Shown: in pieces, positions 58,695-64,000 of the stretch | Layout of the letters: every line of letters starts with the position of its first letter | Numbering within the stretch: position 1 is the stretch's first letter | Assembly: GCA_018662225.1 (NCBI GenBank) | Contig: JABJGO010000019.1 | Span: 1-64,000, forward strand | DNA length: 64,000 nucleotides | Reading direction: 5' to 3' | DNA from: Rhodospirillales bacterium | GTDB lineage: Bacteria > Pseudomonadota > Alphaproteobacteria > Rhodospirillales > Casp-alpha2 | Notes under the pieces: generated by a model | What the model was told of the DNA's origin: nothing | Databases searched by the model: none | Seen by the model: only the letters and a program-made list of their open reading frames with translations | Position numbers and translations under genes: made by a program

Positions 58695-61241
58695 TCACCC
58701 CAGCCGGCGGTTACGTAAGGCCCGTGCGGGCACGGCAGTATAAGAACTCAACGTCGTCAGCATACCAACAACCAGCGTCACGAAAGTAGCCCCTATGGCT
58801 AACGATATGCCGCCGGTCCACGACACGCTCACACTACCAAGGCCTGCCGCGTGTGTTACGCCGTAAGCAACACCTAAACCCAGCGGAACGGCGGTCAGGG
58901 ACACCAGCGTGCTTAATCCCAAAAACTCCAGAGCCACTTGCCCTATCAACTGACGTCTACGCGCGCCATACACTTTGAACAATACGGCTTCGATGGTGCG
59001 CTCTCTAAGCCCCTGAAGCACACTTCCCGCTAGCACCACCAAGGCTGCCATTCCGCACATCAACGCTGCGGTCTCCAATCCCGCCACGATGGCGCCCAAA
59101 GCTGTGGCCAGCGACCGCAAAACATTCGACACGCGAATTAAAGGCATGTCTGGAAAACGATTCTTGATGAACGACTCCAGTGCGATCTCTTCCCCGGTTT
59201 TTGCTTTCAGGGACGCGGCAAGAGTATAGGGAATACCCGTAAACGTGCTCGGCGTAGCGATGATGGGAAAGTCCAGGTCCAACCCACCCCAATCCACGTT
59301 ATGAAAACTCAAAACCGGACCGGTACGGACATTTCCGCTAACATTCAGAGTGACCGTATCGCCGAGGTTGAGGTCCAGAGCTTTTGCTACCTCGGCGTCC
59401 ACCGAAAACCCGGGGCGCTGTGATTGAGGATATCCCCACGGCGCACCCTCGGTAAGTTCTGCTGCAAACGACACCCCGCGATCGCCGCGAATAACCCAAT
59501 TCAATGATTTTGGAATTTGAATGTCACGCACCGCCACGTCATTTATTGTCTGCACACGGGCATGCAGAAACGGCATGATGCGCTGACGTTCTACGATCCC
59601 TGAAGTCGCCAATTCAATTCCAAGCCGTGTCGCCATGTCAGGCTTGATCGAAAAGGCAACCAGGTCTGGTGCACTGTGTGGCAGCGTCTTCTGTACATGG
59701 CGGTTAGCAGAATCGCCGATGCTGTCCAAGGCCACCAGTATTGTGAGGGTTAGGCCCAACGCCATCACTACAGGACGAGTAGGCGCCCCCGCCCGATGCA
59801 AGTTGCTAAGAGCAAGACGTACGTTTGCGCCTCTTCCTTCGGCCAAGACCTTCGCCATGCGCGATAGACCGATGCCGAAAGCATAATAAAACGCTGCTAA
59901 TGCTAACGCGCCAGCTAAAAACCCAACGGTCAAAACAGGCATGGGTGAAACCCAAAACACCAGCACGACAAGCGCCAACAAGATAACGCCCACACCAAGC
60001 CACCCCTTAACACTCGACTTCCCCGGTGGATGCGTGATGCGTTGGCGGAGCAGGGATTGGGATTTCAAATCGTGCACCCCCATTAACGGCCACCATGCAA
60101 ACAGCGCCGCCACCAAAATGCCAAACAGACCCGCTGCCAACAAAGGTTTTGCACCGGGGCTGGCTTCTAACGCGAAGGGAACTTGATCCACCAACGCGGA
60201 CGCGGCCAAAGCGGGGCCAAATGCGCCCAGGCTAACACCTGCAATGGCACCAATGGATGCAGCCGCCATGACCTCGAACCCGATGGCCATGGTGATAACG
60301 CGGGGCGGTGATCCGATGGATTTCAGGATCGCAATGATTTCCATTTTATCGGCCACGTGTGCCCGTACCGCGCCGTAAATACCGGCTCCCCCAACCAGCA
60401 TCACGGCCAAGCTGATAGCCAGCAATAACACATGGGCCATAGACAAGACCCGCTCCACCCCCGGTACGCCGTCATGGGCGTTGACCACGCGCCATCCTGA
60501 TTGCGGGAAGGCCTGATCAATGCGCGCTATTGCCGACGTTGCTCCATCCTGCCCGATTGATTCCTGGGGCAATTTCACGCGGGTATAATAGTAAACCTCC
60601 GCCCCGTCGTTGGTGACCCCGGTAGCCGGTAGGCTTTCGCCCAATACCATGATGCGCGGGCCCAGGGTAAAGGCTCGGAAGGCGCGGTCGGGTTCAGCAA
60701 CAAGAACGCCCCGTAATTGATACGTCGCATTGCCGATTTGCAGACTATCACCCAGCTTCAGTTCCATTGCGGCGAATAATGCCTTGTCAGCAACCGCACC
60801 GTAAACGCCGTCATATAGATCAATTTCTTGATATAGGTTGAATGCGGGCAGGGTCTCGACGGTGCCGTAAAGCGGGTACTTCCGGTCTACACCTTTAAGC
60901 TCAACCAGCACCGGCATGCCGTCCGCACGGCCATTTCTGACCGCACGTACCATGGGGCGTAGTTCAACGGAAATGCTAACGTCGCCTTCACGGTGGATGA
61001 TTGTTAGTTCAGCTTCACTGGGTGGGCGGTGATACAAACGCAGGCTCAGGTCCCCACCTATGGTTTCCAGGGCACCCTGGCGTGCGCCATCTATAAGGCT
61101 TTGCGACGTCGCCCCCACCAGGGCTACAGCCGCCGCTCCGACGAAGACGCCTGCGATCAATAACCACAAGCCACGTGCCCCGCCGCGCAAATCCCGTGTC
61201 GCGATGCGTGCCGCAAGTGAGATGTGGTTGAAAATCGCCAT
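58695..61241 (-). CDS. FtsX-family ABC transporter permease (YbbP/MacB-like)
   Basis: An 848-residue inner-membrane protein with an amino-terminal membrane segment (LWLLIAGVFVGAAAVALVGA), a large periplasmic domain, an FtsX core (about 265-390: MAHVLLLAISLAVMLVGGAG), a second periplasmic domain after about 470, and a closing FtsX core (about 725-845: GLRERTIEAVLFKVYGARRR). The double FtsX layout matches YbbP-type permeases that work with a LolD/YbbA-type ATPase; that ATPase is encoded divergently at 61480. Probably extracts a lipid or lipoprotein from the membrane. The first gene-proximal 240 bases are shared control region. Confidence 0.9.
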   Translation of the reverse strand: MAIFNHISLAARIATRDLRGGARGLWLLIAGVFVGAAAVALVGATSQSLIDGARQGALETIGGDLSLRLYHRPPSEAELTIIHREGDVSISVELRPMVRAVRNGRADGMPVLVELKGVDRKYPLYGTVETLPAFNLYQEIDLYDGVYGAVADKALFAAMELKLGDSLQIGNATYQLRGVLVAEPDRAFRAFTLGPRIMVLGESLPATGVTNDGAEVYYYTRVKLPQESIGQDGATSAIARIDQAFPQSGWRVVNAHDGVPGVERVLSMAHVLLLAISLAVMLVGGAGIYGAVRAHVADKMEIIAILKSIGSPPRVITMAIGFEVMAAASIGAIAGVSLGAFGPALAASALVDQVPFALEASPGAKPLLAAGLFGILVAALFAWWPLMGVHDLKSQSLLRQRITHPPGKSSVKGWLGVGVILLALVVLVFWVSPMPVLTVGFLAGALALAAFYYAFGIGLSRMAKVLAEGRGANVRLALSNLHRAGAPTRPVVMALGLTLTILVALDSIGDSANRHVQKTLPHSAPDLVAFSIKPDMATRLGIELATSGIVERQRIMPFLHARVQTINDVAVRDIQIPKSLNWVIRGDRGVSFAAELTEGAPWGYPQSQRPGFSVDAEVAKALDLNLGDTVTLNVSGNVRTGPVLSFHNVDWGGLDLDFPIIATPSTFTGIPYTLAASLKAKTGEEIALESFIKNRFPDMPLIRVSNVLRSLATALGAIVAGLETAALMCGMAALVVLAGSVLQGLRERTIEAVLFKVYGARRRQLIGQVALEFLGLSTLVSLTAVPLGLGVAYGVTHAAGLGSVSVSWTGGISLAIGATFVTLVVGMLTTLSSYTAVPARALRNRRLG

Positions 61242-61479
61242 CTGTCCTCTCTGGTGCCCTGTCGAAAGGCGCGTCAGTCAAGATGGTACACGACCTGGGG
61301 GTTGTCTAGGCAATAGAACGCGGGTTGCTGATGGCCTTCGCCATGCGGTGATGGATATGTCAAAAGACAGTGTTGAAGGTAGAAAAAAGTCAGAGAAGTT
61401 GGGACTGGCGGCTATATTGACAACCCTACTGTTAGGACGTATCAGAATACACTTGAATGCCAGCTCAAGCGGAGTTTCC

Positions 61480-62193
61480 TTGACAATCGACAACAGCGTT
61501 AGCCCATCGGCCATACAGCTTGAAGACCTTCGTCTATTGCTGACCAGTGGTGCAGGTGAGGTCAACATACTCCGCGGCATTGACCTGAAGGTTGAACACG
61601 GAGAGACCCTTGGCATCATTGGTCCATCTGGCTCCGGCAAAACCAGTCTAATGTTGATAATTGCGGGTCTGGAAACAGCGACATCCGGCTTGGTCCGGGT
61701 TTCCGGGCGGCACATTTCGACGATGGGCGAGGATGCCCTGGCCCTGTTCCGGCGTGACCACGTTGGCATTGTATTTCAAGACTTCCACCTTATTCCGACG
61801 ATGACGGCACTGGAGAATGTTGCCATGCCTCTTGAGTTTTCCGGTGTCGACGATGCCTTTCAGCGCGCCGAGGAAGAACTCGTGGCGGTCGGCCTTGAAA
61901 AAAGAATCAGGCACTATCCCGGACAACTTTCCGGCGGCGAAAAACAACGGGTGGCGCTAGCCCGCGCCGTTGTCACCAGGCCCGACATACTGCTCGCCGA
62001 TGAGCCTACCGGCAACCTGGATGGGACTACCGGACAGGTGGTAATGGACCTATTGTTTGAACTTCACGACCGGCTGAACACAACTCTGGTGCTGATCACT
62101 CATCAGCAGGAGTTGGCCGAACGTTGCCACCGGGTGGTGGAACTGGTGGATGGTCTCATAACTTCCGACAATGGCGTTGGCGAAGATCGCTGA
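61480..62193 (+). CDS. LolD/YbbA-type ABC transporter ATP-binding protein
   Basis: A 237-residue ATPase: Walker [15 protein letters not shown] (about 46-59), signature [14 protein letters not shown] (about 148-161), Walker [13 protein letters not shown] and H-loop LITHQQE. TTG 61480 is chosen as GGAG lies 5 bases before it and the family length is met; the frame is open for 420 bases upstream, overlapping the permease gene, so an earlier ATG (61351) is possible. It pairs with the FtsX-type permease encoded on the other strand, an uncommon divergent arrangement. Confidence 0.9.
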   Translation: MTIDNSVSPSAIQLEDLRLLLTSGAGEVNILRGIDLKVEHGETLGIIGPSGSGKTSLMLIIAGLETATSGLVRVSGRHISTMGEDALALFRRDHVGIVFQDFHLIPTMTALENVAMPLEFSGVDDAFQRAEEELVAVGLEKRIRHYPGQLSGGEKQRVALARAVVTRPDILLADEPTGNLDGTTGQVVMDLLFELHDRLNTTLVLITHQQELAERCHRVVELVDGLITSDNGVGEDR

Positions 62194-62358
62194 TAAATCG
62201 ATTTCTATCTGACATGCGGTTTTGAAGAGGTTAGGCCCCGACTGGGTATGGAGCTTTGGCAGATATCATGCCCAGTAATGTTCGCTATGGACGGAAAGTA
62301 GCAGCCATGAACGAAGTCCTTTGCTATCATTACGGTCAGTTTCAAAAGGGAAAATGAT

Positions 62359-63108
62359 ATGTCACGATTTTTAGATAAGTCCGTCTTGATCACTGGCGGA
62401 GGTCGCGGGCTCGGACATCAGCTTGCGGTGGATTTTGCCCGTGAAGGTGCCAATGTGACGGTCAACTATTCGTCGTCGGCCGCCGCCGCTGACGAGACTG
62501 TGAAACGTATCACGGAAACGGGCGGTCAAGCCATCGCCTGCCACGCGGACATTGCCCGACTGGATGACGTCACAGCCATGGTTGAGCAGGTGGTGACGAC
62601 CTATGGCGGCGTTGACATTCTCATCAACAATGCCGGGCTCAGCATTGATAAGCCATTTCTTGAGTTGAGCGAGAAAGATTGGGATCAGGCCATGGGTGTC
62701 AACCTGAAAGGGCCGTTCCTGCTGTCACAGGCTGTTGGTCGTCTTATGGTAGCGGCGGGCCAAGGCCGGATCGTAAATATTTCCGCAGCAACAGCCATTC
62801 AAGCCAGAATTGGTAACGCCAACTACGCGGCTTCCAAGGCCGGGTTAAACATGCTGACCCAGAGCATGGCGCTTGAACTGGGTCCGCATGTGACGGTTAA
62901 CGCCGTTGGCTTGGGATTCGTCGATAGCGCCCTGGTTCGTGAGTTGTTTACACCGGAGCAAATCGAACAGGCAAAAGATAACGTGCCGGTGAAACGCATG
63001 ACGACGTATGAGGAAACATCGGCGTTTGTATTGATGCTTGCTTCCGACACAGCGTCGTTCGTAACCGGCCAGACCATCCCCTTTGATGGCGGCGGGGTTA
63101 TGCGTTAA
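62359..63108 (+). CDS. Short-chain dehydrogenase (FabG-like)
   Basis: A 249-residue classical SDR: the cofactor loop VLITGGGRGLGHQLAVDFAR (about 9-28), NNAG in ILINNAGLSIDKPF, catalytic serine in VNISAATAIQ and YxxxK in NYAASKAGLNML (about 155-166). The Arg-Gly-Leu cofactor loop and length fit 3-oxoacyl-ACP reductase-like enzymes using NADPH, but the family covers many alcohols. A strong AAGGG site precedes the ATG. It stands alone, 165 bases after the ATPase gene. Confidence 0.9.
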   Translation: MSRFLDKSVLITGGGRGLGHQLAVDFAREGANVTVNYSSSAAAADETVKRITETGGQAIACHADIARLDDVTAMVEQVVTTYGGVDILINNAGLSIDKPFLELSEKDWDQAMGVNLKGPFLLSQAVGRLMVAAGQGRIVNISAATAIQARIGNANYAASKAGLNMLTQSMALELGPHVTVNAVGLGFVDSALVRELFTPEQIEQAKDNVPVKRMTTYEETSAFVLMLASDTASFVTGQTIPFDGGGVMR

Positions 63109-63283
63109 CGACGTTCGCATGCCGTTCTTGTGCGGGCATAATTTAACGTCGTTGATCACTTCCCCTCTCCGCCGCCAAGCAGCCTAAACAGTTGACGGGG
63201 TGCCGTGGGAGAATGCTATCATCATTCTGTAATGTTATTGTAAGGAACTTGCGACCTTGTTGTGAGCGTAGATAACGAAACGG

Positions 63284-63799
63284 ATGTATCCAGTGGATGA
63301 ATTAGCAACCATACGTCTCCGCATGGAGGCGCAAGAGCTTGAATTAGAGGATTTACGCGTATCGCTCGAAAATGCCTTGTCATCGTCGGGTCGGTTGACC
63401 AGAGAGATGAAAGACATGCGTTCAGCGTTCGAATCTATCGTCGACGGACGCCCGGCTTCTTCCAAGAAGCAGGAAGCGATCATTGAAGAGCAGGAAGTGA
63501 TCGAGCCAGCTATTGACCAACGTCAGGAGGAGCGTCATCCATTGATGATGGATGCCATGGTCAGAATAAGCGATTCTGAATTCAAGGCGGTAATATTTGA
63601 CATCAGTGCCGGTGGCGCCAAATTGCAGATTAAGGAAGGTTTAGGTCAGTTGGATGTAAATGAACAACCCCTGATCGTATTGATAATTCCACAATTCGGC
63701 GAATTTCATGGTGAACCTGCATGGGTAGATGATGATTTTGTCGGGGTTCGGTTTCACGAGAACCATAAGACGATCGTTAAGCTGATTCAGGATAGCTGA
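63284..63799 (+). CDS. PilZ-domain protein with amino-terminal coiled coil
   Basis: A 171-residue protein. Residues about 8-50 form a coiled coil (RLRMEAQELELEDLRVSLEN), and the carboxy half is a PilZ domain: DQRQEERHPLMMDAMVRI for the RxxxR-like arm and IFDISAGGAKLQI for the DxSxxG motif, then GVRFHE. PilZ binds cyclic di-GMP and changes partner activity. A gene ending in a GGDEF domain follows convergently, so a cyclic di-GMP link is plausible. The RxxxR arm is imperfect. Confidence 0.85.
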   Translation: MYPVDELATIRLRMEAQELELEDLRVSLENALSSSGRLTREMKDMRSAFESIVDGRPASSKKQEAIIEEQEVIEPAIDQRQEERHPLMMDAMVRISDSEFKAVIFDISAGGAKLQIKEGLGQLDVNEQPLIVLIIPQFGEFHGEPAWVDDDFVGVRFHENHKTIVKLIQDS

Positions 63800-63873
63800 G
63801 TAGAATTTGTGGCTCAGCGCCCACAAGCAGGCATCAGTGAAATTGATTAAATAATAGAAAGCATTTATTGCAA

Positions 63874-64000
63874 CTAAGATTTTTCGCTGTCAGATTTCGC
63901 TTCTTTCTTTGATTTAGGCGTCTTTGATTTGGCAAAACGGAACGTATTACGCCCGGCTTTTTTTGATGCGTATAAGGCATCATCTGCTAATTTTAATAAG
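63874..64000 (-). CDS. 3' end of a GGDEF-domain (diguanylate cyclase) gene, cut by window edge
   Basis: The minus strand ends with a TAG at 63874-63876. Reading back from the edge gives LADDALYASKKAGRNTFRFA, the normal last helix of GGDEF domains, then a lysine-rich tail SKTPKSKKEAKSDSEKS. Only about 41 codons are inside the window, so the rest, including the catalytic GGDEF motif, is not visible. It would make cyclic di-GMP if intact, and it converges on the PilZ gene. Confidence 0.8.
   Translation of the reverse strand, partial: LLKLADDALYASKKAGRNTFRFAKSKTPKSKKEAKSDSEKS

Noticed and set aside
61480-61485. TTGACA as a -35 box
   Set aside because: It coincides with the best start codon of the ATPase gene and no -10 box follows at 16-18 bases; the start-codon reading is preferred.

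Overview
The window looks like chromosome of a free-living, probably marine, alphaproteobacterium. This is inferred from the mix of families: heterotetrameric sarcosine oxidase, ETF-ubiquinone oxidoreductase next to a family-4-like uracil-DNA glycosylase and a lytic transglycosylase, an ispE-TPR pair, and a DddP-like DMSP lyase. No rRNA gene or long conserved ribosomal operon is present to fix the taxon. Genes are dense, on both strands, and often joined by ATGA or TGATG overlaps; several starts are GTG or TTG chosen by a strong Shine-Dalgarno sequence.

Region 1 (1-14.9 kb) is an amine and amino-acid catabolism zone. A minus-strand set (M20 amidohydrolase, PLP enzyme, then the remnant of an Asp/Glu-racemase-family gene) lies next to an Lrp-type regulator. 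A LysR regulator diverges from a six-gene operon: creatinase-like hydrolase, Asp/Glu-racemase-family protein, then sarcosine oxidase soxB-soxD-soxA-soxG. Just beyond is a scar where an agmatinase gene and a thiamine-diphosphate enzyme gene have both lost their 5' parts, followed by a glutathione S-transferase and a methyltransferase.

Region 2 (15-31.7 kb) mixes housekeeping and signalling genes: a degenerate chemoreceptor-like membrane protein with two small divergent genes, a WYL regulator, pgk, murI, a LysE exporter, a three-PAS histidine kinase, an acetyltransferase, glutathione-dependent formaldehyde dehydrogenase, a CaiB/BaiF CoA-transferase, msrB, an HxlR-SCP2 regulator with a double cupin, an acyl-CoA dehydrogenase, and a fused SpmA-SpmB-type membrane protein. 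The formaldehyde dehydrogenase could handle formaldehyde released by sarcosine oxidase.

Region 3 (31.6-41.7 kb) is a polyamine uptake and use cluster: an enolase-superfamily enzyme, a LuxR-type regulator, a PotABCD-like ABC transporter (ATPase, Tat-exported binding protein, two permeases), an SMP-30 family hydrolase, and a PuuB/PuuA-like oxidase-synthetase pair. Region 4 (41.8-45.2 kb) is compositionally mixed: a GC-rich SDR-cytochrome P450 pair and an AT-rich NucS-like nuclease on the 3' side of a tRNA-Gln gene, which looks like acquired DNA.

Region 5 (45.2-64 kb) is mostly conserved: ispE, a TPR protein, ETF-QO, uracil-DNA glycosylase, lytic transglycosylase, moaB, two arsenosugar-type glycosyltransferase genes, a DddP-like gene, a cupin, a CPA2 antiporter, rnhB, a divergent FtsX-type permease/LolD-type ATPase pair, an SDR, a PilZ protein, and the 3' end of a GGDEF gene cut by the window edge.
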